Shown in pieces: positions 1 to 6,359 of a stretch of DNA of 6,436 bases. Each line of letters opens with the position of its first letter. Positions within the stretch are counted from its first letter, which is position 1. The DNA is from an uncultured Clostridia bacterium (GTDB taxonomy: Bacteria; Bacillota; Clostridia; TANB77; CAG-508), in assembly GCA_947631725.1 (NCBI GenBank), contig CANRML010000071.1, positions 1-6,436 of the forward strand. The letters run 5' to 3'. The notes under the pieces were generated by a model. That model ran no database searches and was not told the DNA's origin. It saw only the letters and a list, made by a program, of their open reading frames with translations. The translations under genes and the position numbers were made by a program.

Positions 1-275
1 CGAATTTGATCATATGCCCTTCCTGCTGCAAACATAGCAAATGTACTTACATAAGGTGTTTTACCACATGTTGCTAAACCTGCTGCTGTTGACATCATAT
101 CTTGTTCTGCAATCCCAATATCAAAAAAACGGTCTGAAAATTCTTTTGCAAACAATTCTGTTTTTGTTGCACTAGCTAAATCTGCATCTAATACAACAAT
201 ATTTGGATTTTCTTTTCCTAAATCAACTAACGCTTCTCCATAGCTTTGGCGTGTTGCCTTTTTTTCTTCCTTCAT
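1..275 (-). CDS. Transketolase, C-terminal (pyrimidine-binding) subunit, partial
   Basis: This is the N-terminal part (91 full codons) of a separate C-terminal transketolase subunit; the 3' end lies beyond position 1. Transketolase moves two-carbon units between sugar phosphates in the non-oxidative pentose phosphate pathway, using thiamine diphosphate (TPP), in the cytoplasm. The protein begins MKEEKKATRQSYGEAL, then has IVVLDADLASATKT (about residues 26-39), DIGIAEQDM (52-60) and PYVSTFAMFAAGRAYDQI (74-91). These are typical of the Pyr domain of split bacterial transketolases. Glu57 in GIAEQ corresponds to the glutamate that contacts the TPP aminopyrimidine ring in this family. The start is fixed by AGGAGG at 294-289, 13 bases upstream of the ATG. 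A full subunit would be about 310 residues. The N-terminal, TPP-diphosphate-binding subunit normally lies directly upstream, but here the upstream neighbour is pilC. The family call is sure; the 1-deoxyxylulose-5-phosphate synthase and other Pyr-domain families are less likely because that enzyme is a single long chain. Confidence 0.93.
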   Translation of the reverse strand, partial: MKEEKKATRQSYGEALVDLGKENPNIVVLDADLASATKTELFAKEFSDRFFDIGIAEQDMMSTAAGLATCGKTPYVSTFAMFAAGRAYDQI

Positions 276-288
276 AAAAAATTTAATT

Positions 289-294
289 CCTCCT
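289..294 (-). promoter_or_regulatory. Ribosome binding site of the transketolase subunit gene
   Basis: A perfect AGGAGG core lies on the minus strand, 13 bases from the ATG at 275. The spacing is longer than usual, but no other in-frame start fits better and the protein aligns from this Met. It sits about 10 bases downstream of the inverted repeat at 304-344, so folding of that repeat could affect access to this site. Confidence 0.6.
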
Positions 295-303
295 ATAATA
301 TAA

Positions 304-344
304 GCAGACCTTTTGGGACGAAATGTCCAAAAAGGTCTGTCCCT
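304..344. repeat. Imperfect inverted repeat between pilC and the transketolase gene
   Basis: The left arm 305-319 (CAGACCTTTTGGGAC) pairs with the right arm 325-339 with one mismatch in 15 positions, around a 5-base loop (GAAAT). One further G-T pair is possible at 304/340. The GTCCC at 339-343 can instead pair with GGGAC at 315-319, giving a mutually exclusive fold. It begins 17 bases after the pilC stop and ends just before the transketolase ribosome binding site. On the minus strand the sequence after it is CTTATATTATAGG, not a run of T, so it is a poor intrinsic terminator. It could stabilise the 3' end of the pil mRNA, act as a weak terminator, or be a REP-like palindrome. GGGAC-containing palindromes of this kind resemble dispersed repeats in clostridial genomes, but that is recollection and was not searched. 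Confidence 0.6.
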
Positions 345-360
345 AAATTGGATTCTAAAA

Positions 361-1701
361 TTAATCTAAGTATGCTGAGAATAAGAAATTTCCCATATAA
401 ACTTGGATACATGGTACTAATACAACAATTACGAAGAATATTAGTACTACACCAACAATTGAATATACAACTTGTGGTAATGCCTTCATTACCTTTGTCA
501 TAATATCATCTATGTCTATTTGCATATATTCTACTAATTTTTCCATCATTTCTGTAAGGTCTGTTCTCATCCCTATTTTAAGCATTTCTATTTGCATAGG
601 TTTACAAAGTCCTGATTTCTCGAAAGGCTCTATCCAAGAAGAACCTAACAAAATATTATTCATTGATGTCTCTATAATAGATCTCATAACACGGTTTTTT
701 ACAACGTTTTTACTAACTTCCATTGCTTCTTGTATACGCATACCATTTTTTAAGTTTAATAGCATTGCTTTCATAAGTCTTGAAAAGTCTAAGGCAAATA
801 TCAATTCTCCAAATATTGGAGCTTTATATTTGAAATGGTCAAAGTTATATCTTCCCTTTGGCGTAGATATGTACATAAATATTGCAACAACAACTCCCAC
901 AAAAAGTGCAAGTGGTATATACCAAAAGCGGATAGCAATATTCATAACATCTTGAAACCATAAAGTGATTGCAGGAAGTGTATCTTCTGTTCCTAACTCA
1001 TCATATACTCCTTGTATTGCTGGGATAGCAACAAGAGTTCCTACTACTAACATAACAATTAATAAAACAAATTGAACAATATTTGGTATTAATATATTTC
1101 TTAATTTTTTGTTTACTGCACTTGTATCATCTAAGTATTTAACTGCTTGTTCTAGTGAATTTGTCAAAGAACCTGATAGTTCTCCTACTTTTACCATATT
1201 GACATATATATATGGGAAGACATCTTCATAATATTCCATTGTTGTATACATATTTTCACCAGCTTCAACACCAGCTAAAATATCTTCAATGATTTGTCTA
1301 AATACAGGGTTTTCTGCACCATCTGCCAATGTTCTTAATGCATGTATATTGTTGAAATTTGCTTTTTTTAGTAAGTAAAAGTTTTGAGTAAATACTACTA
1401 AATCTCTATTTGTAATTTTTTGAGTTTGCATTAAGTACATTTTTATTTTATCTCTTGTTGTCATTGCATGATTTTCTTCAATATCTGTACTGTTAAATTC
1501 TTTCATATATTCTTTATTATCAATATTTTTTTTCTTTCTTTTAGCTTGTTTTCTTTGTAGGTTTGGAGCTCTTTCAATACTAATTGGCAATAAATCACTG
1601 TTTTTTAACATATTAATCAATAGTTGTTTTGTAGGTGCTTCTACTTTGTTCCTAACTATCATACCTGTTCTTGTCATTGCTTTATATACATATATAGCCA
1701 T
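361..1701 (-). CDS. pilC: Type IV pilus inner-membrane platform protein PilC (GspF family)
   Basis: This 446-residue protein is the membrane platform on which the PilB and PilT ATPases act to add or remove pilin subunits. It starts with the family's YxYKA-type N-terminus (MAIYVYKAMTRTG), then a charged linker (about 46-85, rich in Lys and Arg) that is probably cytoplasmic. The first T2SSF domain covers about 97-225, with FTQNFYLLKKA and the conserved VGELSGSL at 172-179; a membrane segment follows at about 206-230. A second hydrophobic segment lies at about 256-279. The second T2SSF domain (about 303-435) contains FSRLMKAMLLNLKNGM and a degraded repeat of the same motif (IGMRTDLTEMM), and ends in a membrane segment at about 410-433. 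This three-segment pattern and the length are usual for the family. The start is set by a strong AGGAGG at 1713-1708, six bases from the ATG. It lies 35 bases after the pilT stop and is the last pil gene here. The related type II secretion platform GspF is the alternative; the neighbouring pilT favours PilC. Confidence 0.96.
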   Translation of the reverse strand: MAIYVYKAMTRTGMIVRNKVEAPTKQLLINMLKNSDLLPISIERAPNLQRKQAKRKKKNIDNKEYMKEFNSTDIEENHAMTTRDKIKMYLMQTQKITNRDLVVFTQNFYLLKKANFNNIHALRTLADGAENPVFRQIIEDILAGVEAGENMYTTMEYYEDVFPYIYVNMVKVGELSGSLTNSLEQAVKYLDDTSAVNKKLRNILIPNIVQFVLLIVMLVVGTLVAIPAIQGVYDELGTEDTLPAITLWFQDVMNIAIRFWYIPLALFVGVVVAIFMYISTPKGRYNFDHFKYKAPIFGELIFALDFSRLMKAMLLNLKNGMRIQEAMEVSKNVVKNRVMRSIIETSMNNILLGSSWIEPFEKSGLCKPMQIEMLKIGMRTDLTEMMEKLVEYMQIDIDDIMTKVMKALPQVVYSIVGVVLIFFVIVVLVPCIQVYMGNFLFSAYLD

Positions 1702-1707
1702 ATTTTA

Positions 1708-1713
1708 CCTCCT
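1708..1713 (-). promoter_or_regulatory. Ribosome binding site of pilC
   Basis: A perfect AGGAGG on the minus strand lies six bases before the ATG at 1701, in the 35-base gap after pilT. It is the strongest Shine-Dalgarno sequence in the pil run and fixes the pilC start. Confidence 0.8.
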
Positions 1714-1736
1714 GTTTATTTTCATCTAAGTTTTTT

Positions 1737-2837
1737 CTATTTACCTCTTTTTATTTTTAATTGCATAATTGTTCTATTTAATGTTTCAATATTCTTTTCT
1801 TCTAGTTGTGATTTTGCTTGATCTAGTGTGATTTCATCTTTTACAAATGCCTCAGCTAAAGAGTTTATTAATCCAATACTTCCTTTATCTAGGTTACTTT
1901 GGATTGCATCCTCTATTTCTGATACACTTATTTTTTCTTTTCTAATAATACCTGCAACAATATTATCTACTACCATAACTTCTGGAATTAAAATTAATTT
2001 TCCATCTTTTCCTTTTAAAAGTCTTTGAGATATAACTAGTTTTAATAAAGCAGATAATAGATATTTAATACTTGCTTGATCTCTAACTTCATAGAAGTTT
2101 ATCATCCTGTCTATTGTTTCTGCACAAGATTTTGTATGTAATGTACCTATAACCAAGTGTCCTGATTCTGCCATTTCTATTGCAGCTTCCATTGTAACTT
2201 TATCTCTAATCTCTCCTATAACTAGTATGTCACAGTCCTCTCTTAAAGAGTTTTTAACACCATCACTAAATGTTAAAGCATCTTGTCCTTTTCCTACTTC
2301 TTTTTGAATTATTAAAGATTTTTTTGAAGTATGTCTAAATTCTACTGGGTTTTCTAGTGTTAGTATTTTTCTATTTTGTGTTTCATTTATATCATTTATT
2401 AAAGCATTTAATGTTGTTGTTTTACCTGAGTTTGTTTTACCTGTAACTAGAATCAAACCTTGTGTTTGTTGTGTTGTTCTTCTAACAATATCTGGTACTC
2501 CTAGTTCTTCAAAAGTAGGTAACTCATTTTTTATTAATCTTAGTGTACATACAGGTATATCAAAAGAATTTGATATATTTACCCTGAAACGAATTCCTGC
2601 ATGTTCATAAGATGTATCAAGTTTTCTAGTTTCATGGAAAACTGCATCTTTATCTAGATTTCCTCTTACCAAATAATCATAGGCTTCACTCATATCATCT
2701 GGTGTTAATACTTCATATTCCTCCATTTGTGTTAATTCTCTTGCAATTCTTAGAATTGGCCTGTTCCCACATATTAAATGTATATCAGATGCGTCTTTCT
2801 TTATCGCTTTATCCAATATTTCATCCATATTTATCAT
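1737..2837 (-). CDS. pilT: Type IV pilus retraction ATPase PilT
   Basis: This 366-residue cytoplasmic hexameric ATPase powers pilus depolymerisation, which underlies twitching motility and surface pulling. The N-terminal domain carries the PilT hallmark KDASDIHL (14-21), followed by GNRPILRI. The ATPase core has Walker A GKTNSGKT (133-140), the Asp box as LENPVEF (161-167), Walker B DILVIGEIRD (203-212, with Glu209 as the expected catalytic glutamate) and the His box GTLHTKSCAETIDRM (231-245). The C-terminal part keeps the family's signature in altered form: AGIIRKEK (295-302) and a late KDEITLDQAKSQ helix. There is no tetracysteine zinc motif, which separates it from PilB/GspE. Differences from the usual PilT sequence are ENP for EDP in the Asp box, Asn for Gly in Walker A, and DCD for DPD before Walker B. 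It starts 23 bases after pilB; the first ATG (2837) is preferred because AAGGA lies 11 bases upstream, while the in-frame ATG at 2828 would be 20 bases away. PilU-like accessory ATPase is a possible alternative name. Confidence 0.93.
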   Translation of the reverse strand: MINMDEILDKAIKKDASDIHLICGNRPILRIARELTQMEEYEVLTPDDMSEAYDYLVRGNLDKDAVFHETRKLDTSYEHAGIRFRVNISNSFDIPVCTLRLIKNELPTFEELGVPDIVRRTTQQTQGLILVTGKTNSGKTTTLNALINDINETQNRKILTLENPVEFRHTSKKSLIIQKEVGKGQDALTFSDGVKNSLREDCDILVIGEIRDKVTMEAAIEMAESGHLVIGTLHTKSCAETIDRMINFYEVRDQASIKYLLSALLKLVISQRLLKGKDGKLILIPEVMVVDNIVAGIIRKEKISVSEIEDAIQSNLDKGSIGLINSLAEAFVKDEITLDQAKSQLEEKNIETLNRTIMQLKIKRGK

Positions 2838-2860
2838 AAGTTCTTCAATCCTTTCTTTGT

Positions 2861-4495
2861 TTAGTACATTACTATTTTTCTATTTAGTTCATCTAATGTT
2901 GTAATACCTGCTAGGACCTTCTTTAATCCATCTACAACTAACGGTCTATATCCTAGTTCTAATGCCTTGTTTCTTATTTCTATATTTGATGCACCTTTTA
3001 CGATTAATTCACGTATTGCATCAGATATATCTAAGATTTCAAATATACCAATTCTTTCGTAAAATCCTGTATTATTGCAATAGTCACATCCTACAGAATC
3101 AAAAGTTTTCTTTCCAGTGAAATCTACTTCTTCGCCATAACGATTCATTATTTGTGTAATAAGTTCTTTTTCTTGATCTGTAAATGGTCTTTCTTTTCTA
3201 CATTTTGGACATCCTTTTCTTATTAATCTCTCTGAAACTGATGTTGCCAAAATACTTCCTATATCATAATCTGATACTCCCATTTTTCTTAAACGGTTAA
3301 TTACTTCTATACTATCAATTGTATGTATTGTAGATAATACATAGTGACCTGTTTGTCCAGCTTGTATAGCTATTTCTGCTGTTTCTAAGTCACGAATTTC
3401 TCCAACTAGTATAATATCAGGGTCTTGTCTTAAAACAGTTCTTAGTGAATTTGAAAATGTTGCCTTTGGTCCAATTTCTATTTGATTTAATCCATCAATT
3501 CTAATTTCTACTGGGTCTTCTATTGTTGTAATATTAATTTCTGGTCTATTTAAGTAATCAATGATACTGTATAATGTTGTAGTTTTACCTTCACCTGTTG
3601 GTGCAGCAATTATTGTAATACTGTTTTTCTTGTTAAAGCTTTTACGTACATTTTCGTCATCTCCTGGATAACCTAATTCAAATATACTTCTTACATCTGT
3701 GTTTTTCTTTAATAATCTTAACACAAATTTTTCTCCATATATATTAGGTTGTGAAGATACACGGATGTTATAGTCTTCATATGATGTGATTCTACCATCT
3801 TGTGATTCTTGTTTTTCTTGATGCATATTTGATATAGCTTTTAATCTTCCTATTACTTGTTGTTGTTTATCTGGTCTTATTGTTGTTGCTGTATATAGTT
3901 CACCATCTATACGATAACGTACTCTGATTCCATGTTGCATTGGCTCAATATGTATATCACTTGCTCTGCTTTCTATTGCAGTTCTAATTATACTATCTAC
4001 AAGTTGTGTTGTTGATGTATCTTCTGAATTATCAATTTCTTCTGTCATTGCTCCATCTAGTAAAGATAAGATTTTATCTATTTGTTGAGTAAATGTTACA
4101 TATGTATCCATTATAAGTCCTTTTTTCAAAACTAGAACTCTAACTTCTTCCATCTTTCTAGATTCAATATTATTTGGGAAACATACTTTTATTCTCCCAT
4201 TTTGTATATCAAAGGCTACTGCTTTATTCTTTTTAGCAATATCTTTTGGAATATAGTCTGTCATATTTATTTTAACCATAGAATTTGTAAGTAAAATTCC
4301 TTTTGCTCCAATTATATCTGCAATTTCATTTATTAATGTTGTTGGGTCACATACATCTAATTCATATAAGATGTCTCCTAACTTCATATTAGAGTGTTGT
4401 CTTTGAAATTGTAAAGCACTTTCAATATCACTTTCTTTAACAATGCCTCTTTTTACTAATTCTACACCTATTGGTTGTTTTCTACGTAAATCCAT
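2861..4495 (-). CDS. pilB: Type IV pilus assembly ATPase PilB (GspE family)
   Basis: This 544-residue cytoplasmic hexameric ATPase drives pilus extension. The N-terminal region (about 5-145) is the MshEN/T2SSE-N type domain, starting with the typical GVELVKRGIV and LGDILYEL. The second N-terminal domain has ASDIHIEP (178-185) and VRYRIDGEL (192-200). The ATPase core has Walker A APTGEGKT (298-305), Asp box IEDPVE (325-330), Walker B DIILVGEIRD (360-369, Glu366) and His box STIHTIDS (388-395). The zinc-binding tetracysteine, typical of PilB/GspE, is C429-x2-C432 and C470-x2-C473. The first Walker A glycine is Ala, which the general pattern [AG]x4GK[ST] allows, and Glu replaces the usual Ser before GKT. 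GGGAG at 4509-4505, nine bases before the ATG, supports the start. It follows the PilW-like gene after 88 bases, a gap with a candidate promoter, and precedes pilT by 23 bases. GspE or ComGA are relatives; the adjacent pilT and pilC favour PilB. Confidence 0.96.
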   Translation of the reverse strand: MDLRRKQPIGVELVKRGIVKESDIESALQFQRQHSNMKLGDILYELDVCDPTTLINEIADIIGAKGILLTNSMVKINMTDYIPKDIAKKNKAVAFDIQNGRIKVCFPNNIESRKMEEVRVLVLKKGLIMDTYVTFTQQIDKILSLLDGAMTEEIDNSEDTSTTQLVDSIIRTAIESRASDIHIEPMQHGIRVRYRIDGELYTATTIRPDKQQQVIGRLKAISNMHQEKQESQDGRITSYEDYNIRVSSQPNIYGEKFVLRLLKKNTDVRSIFELGYPGDDENVRKSFNKKNSITIIAAPTGEGKTTTLYSIIDYLNRPEINITTIEDPVEIRIDGLNQIEIGPKATFSNSLRTVLRQDPDIILVGEIRDLETAEIAIQAGQTGHYVLSTIHTIDSIEVINRLRKMGVSDYDIGSILATSVSERLIRKGCPKCRKERPFTDQEKELITQIMNRYGEEVDFTGKKTFDSVGCDYCNNTGFYERIGIFEILDISDAIRELIVKGASNIEIRNKALELGYRPLVVDGLKKVLAGITTLDELNRKIVMY

Positions 4496-4583
4496 TATTT
4501 ATTACTCCCTTCTTTTGTGTCTTCTTTATTTATTATACAATATTAATCTTAGTTTTTGTAGCTTTTTTAGCAATTACCAAAAA
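4496..4583 (-). promoter_or_regulatory. Candidate internal promoter ahead of pilB-pilT-pilC
   Basis: This 88-base gap is the longest inside the pil run, where the other gaps are 1 to 35 bases. On the minus strand it holds a perfect TATAAT at 4537-4532. The hexamer 17 bases upstream, TACAAA at 4560-4555, matches TTGACA at only three of six positions, so the -35 is weak. Initiation would be expected about seven bases downstream, near 4525, leaving a leader of about 30 bases before the pilB ATG. In DNA this rich in A and T a TATAAT can occur by chance. If real, it would let the motor genes be expressed apart from the peptidase and minor pilins. No convincing terminator hairpin is seen in the gap. 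Confidence 0.35.
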
Positions 4584-5042
4584 TTACATATAAAATACTA
4601 AACAATTTTCTTCAGTCTTATCAAGTTTACCTACTAAAAATTCTACTTTTAATTTTGTTTTACCATTTTCTTCTTCTTGAGAAAATCTGCATAAATCCAC
4701 TCTATCACAAATTAAACTATCATTTCTATAAAGTGTTCTATCTTTTACAGTAAACTTATATTCATTATCATTTGAAAATCTTATATAATATATTGATCTT
4801 TCCACATAATTGTGGTCACCTAAGTTTGCAATTTCAACTACCTTGTTTCCCTCTTCTTGCACATCTTGAACAAAATAGCTTGCAAATGTTAGATATTTTT
4901 CATAATCTTCATCTTGTATTAAATTTTCACTTAAAACATTTCTAAAATATCCTGTTACAACACTAAGTAATGATACTGCTATAGTTATAACAATGACATA
5001 AACAATTATTGAGGCTGTTGTTATTCCTTTTTCTTGTCTCAT
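4584..5042 (-). CDS. PilW/GspJ-like minor prepilin
   Basis: This 152-residue protein is a minor pilin or pseudopilin, probably part of the complex that starts or tips the pilus. It has a short leader MRQEKG, then the mature start ITTASIIVYVIVITIAV, a single N-terminal membrane helix (about 8-30) of the type that packs in the fibre core. The globular part is PilW/GspJ-like: after the helix it runs GYFRNVLSENL, then has a strand pair with IYYIRFSNDNEYKF and TLYRNDSLICDRVDLCRF (about 91-130), matching the order 'Y.I....L.R....I...V..L.F' seen in PilW proteins. Two Cys near 119 and 125 could pair. Position 5 of the mature protein is Ser, not the usual Glu. An in-frame ATG at 5063 exists, but the start at 5042 is preferred because AGGGAGG lies six bases before it and the upstream start would put extra residues before the leader. 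It begins one base after the stop of the PilV-like gene, so the two are probably translationally coupled. The family assignment is by pattern only. Confidence 0.75.
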   Translation of the reverse strand: MRQEKGITTASIIVYVIVITIAVSLLSVVTGYFRNVLSENLIQDEDYEKYLTFASYFVQDVQEEGNKVVEIANLGDHNYVERSIYYIRFSNDNEYKFTVKDRTLYRNDSLICDRVDLCRFSQEEENGKTKLKVEFLVGKLDKTEENCLVFYM

Positions 5043-5043
5043 A

Positions 5044-5494
5044 CTACACCTCCCTAGAAACAACTGTAGAAAGTTCTACGGTTTTGTTCTCATCTTTGTA
5101 TTTATATGAAATAATAACTGTTACCCTTTTTAAAACTTCTGCTTTTTTATCTATATTTCCATCCATTTCTGCATAATCTTTAACTGTAACTGTACGGTAA
5201 AAAGGTGTTGCATTTCCTTTTCCATCTACTACATTACCATCTTCTAGTCCTTCTATTCCTTCGAATTTGTTATTCCCTGCTTCTGGAAAATCTTCAAAAT
5301 CTTGTCCTTTTGCTAGCTCTATTGTATTTATTGCATAATACATTGCTTCAGTCTTACGTTCTAGCTCACTATTTTCCCCGATTTAAAGCACCAGATGCAA
5401 CAGTTAAAATTGTAACAAATATAGTAATTAAAATAACTGCCAAAATTATATCTGTTGATGTTATTCCTTTTTGATTATGGAAAATTTTTTTCAT
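5044..5494 (-). pseudogene. PilV/GspI-like minor prepilin, interrupted by a frameshift
   Basis: The first part (ATG at 5494, 41 codons, TAG at 5371-5369 followed at once by TGA) encodes MKKIFHNQKG-ITSTDIILAVILITIFV, a type IV prepilin leader, cleavage site and membrane helix. It then stops right after the helix. The rest of a minor pilin continues in another frame: an uninterrupted stretch from about 5379 to the stop at 5044, with SELERKTEAMYYAINTIE and a C-terminal strand KRVTVIISYKY...VELSTVVSREV. Both pieces together resemble PilV/GspI pseudopilins (helix, then 'A...A...IE', then a late 'VTVxxSY...LST' strand). Removing one G from the GGGG run at 5379-5376 joins them as ALNR-ENSELERK, giving an intact 149-residue protein. 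A ribosome binding site AAGGA (5506-5502) lies seven bases before the first ATG, 23 bases after the peptidase gene; the internal ATG at 5343 has no clear site. It may be a sequencing or assembly error, a phase-variable state, or a true loss; the preserved reading of both halves argues for a recent or artefactual change. Mature position 5 is Asp. Confidence 0.75.
5049..5055 (-). promoter_or_regulatory. Ribosome binding site deciding the PilW-like start
   Basis: AGGGAGG on the minus strand lies six bases before the ATG at 5042 and inside the last codons of the preceding PilV-like gene. It selects the ATG at 5042 over the in-frame ATG at 5063, which has no such site and would overlap the upstream gene by 20 bases. 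Confidence 0.7.
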
Positions 5495-5517
5495 TATTTT
5501 GTCCTTTCTAAAATTAA

Positions 5518-6342
5518 TTATATAAGGTGTTGATTTTGAAATAAGACAAATATCAAAAATGAAATATTTGCTATTCCTAATATATATCCTATTTGTATAT
5601 TTTTGTAATACTCTGTTTTCTTTTCCTTGTTTGGTTTTTTCATATTTTGTACTTTTTTAATTAAAATATATATTGTTATTGCAAGTAAAACTGCAATAGA
5701 TGTTAAACATGTTACTTTTAATCCTGTGAATATTGCCATTGTAGTTACAGTAATTAATATTCCATATATATATTTATTCTTTGCATATTTTTTTAAGGTA
5801 ATATTACTTAGTATAACTAAAATTGCATAGAAAATAACATATATGCCATATCTATAAATACTAGAAGGATCTATTACATATAGATATATCATATACATAA
5901 TTCCAATTATAATACCATAAAGTGTAACTTCTCTTTGTATTTTTCTGTATTCTTTATCTATTCCTGCCATTAATATTACAAAAGTAAAATATAGTATAAT
6001 AAATGCAAAATCAAGTACTTTGTAAATTGTCAAATTATATGTCTTAATATTTAATAAATAAGCTAAAACTATAAAAAACAAACCTGATAAAAACTCAATA
6101 ACGAAATATCTTGGGCGTATTTTTTCTTTACAATAACGACATTTTCCACCTAAAAAAGCATAACTAAATAAAGGAATTAGATCCAAAAATCCTAACTTGT
6201 GTTGACAATTTGGACAATATGAGTGTGTATGTAATATGTCTTCTGTTTTTGGTATTCTATAAATTGCTAAAGTATAGAAGCTACCAAATGTTATTCCCAT
6301 TGCAAATATAATTAAATATAGTATATAATCCATTTTTTTCAT
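5518..6342 (-). CDS. pilD: Prepilin peptidase-like protein (A24 family), lacking the GxGD motif
   Basis: This is a polytopic membrane protein of 274 residues (271 if started at 6333) with about eight hydrophobic segments. Family members cleave prepilin leaders and methylate the new N-terminus. The N-terminal domain is convincing: GITFGSFYTLAIYRIP (16-31), a four-cysteine zinc site CPNC (43-46) and CRYC (68-71), GFLDLIPLFSY between them, and RPRYFVIEFLSG (77-87). The first catalytic aspartate is present in LMAGIDKEYRKI (Asp129). The second, in the GxGD motif of A24 peptidases, is not seen: the expected region reads ILSNITLKKYAKNKYIYG (177-194) and no Gly-x-Gly-Asp occurs anywhere. The only Asp after 129 is Asp158 in a loop. 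Activity is therefore uncertain. The ATG at 6333 has better spacing from AAGGA (6348-6344) than the one at 6342, so MDYILYL is the more likely N-terminus. It heads the pil run, 23 bases before the PilV-like gene. The family call is firm and the enzymatic role is not. Confidence 0.85.
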   Translation of the reverse strand: MKKMDYILYLIIFAMGITFGSFYTLAIYRIPKTEDILHTHSYCPNCQHKLGFLDLIPLFSYAFLGGKCRYCKEKIRPRYFVIEFLSGLFFIVLAYLLNIKTYNLTIYKVLDFAFIILYFTFVILMAGIDKEYRKIQREVTLYGIIIGIMYMIYLYVIDPSSIYRYGIYVIFYAILVILSNITLKKYAKNKYIYGILITVTTMAIFTGLKVTCLTSIAVLLAITIYILIKKVQNMKKPNKEKKTEYYKNIQIGYILGIANISFLIFVLFQNQHLI

Positions 6343-6343
6343 T

Positions 6344-6348
6344 TCCTT
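6344..6348 (-). promoter_or_regulatory. Ribosome binding site of the prepilin peptidase gene
   Basis: AAGGA on the minus strand is only one base from the ATG at 6342, which is too close, but ten bases from the in-frame ATG at 6333. It therefore favours the shorter 271-residue product. It is preceded by a run of A. Confidence 0.5.
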
Positions 6349-6359
6349 TTTTTAAATTT

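Noticed and set aside
246..955. Plus-strand open frames of 85 and 147 codons
   Set aside because: They lie antisense to pilC (and the transketolase start), have no family features, and the minus-strand frame there is a full-length, recognisable PilC.
1624..2028. Plus-strand open frames of 65 and 66 codons
   Set aside because: They are antisense to pilC and pilT, low in complexity and without good ribosome binding sites.
5043..5063. Start of the PilW-like gene at the ATG at 5063
   Set aside because: It would add MFLGRCS before the leader and overlap the previous gene; the AGGGAGG site six bases before 5042 fits better.
5369..5379. -1 programmed frameshift at the G-GGA-AAA heptamer
   Set aside because: The heptamer fits the X-XXY-YYZ pattern, but the -1 frame reads GGG AAA ATA GTG AGC and then TAG, so it stops at once and does not reach the globular domain, which is in the +1 frame.
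5205..5830. Plus-strand open frames of 89 and 67 codons
   Set aside because: They mirror the PilV-like gene and the membrane segments of the peptidase gene; their hydrophobic content comes from the AT-rich opposite strand.
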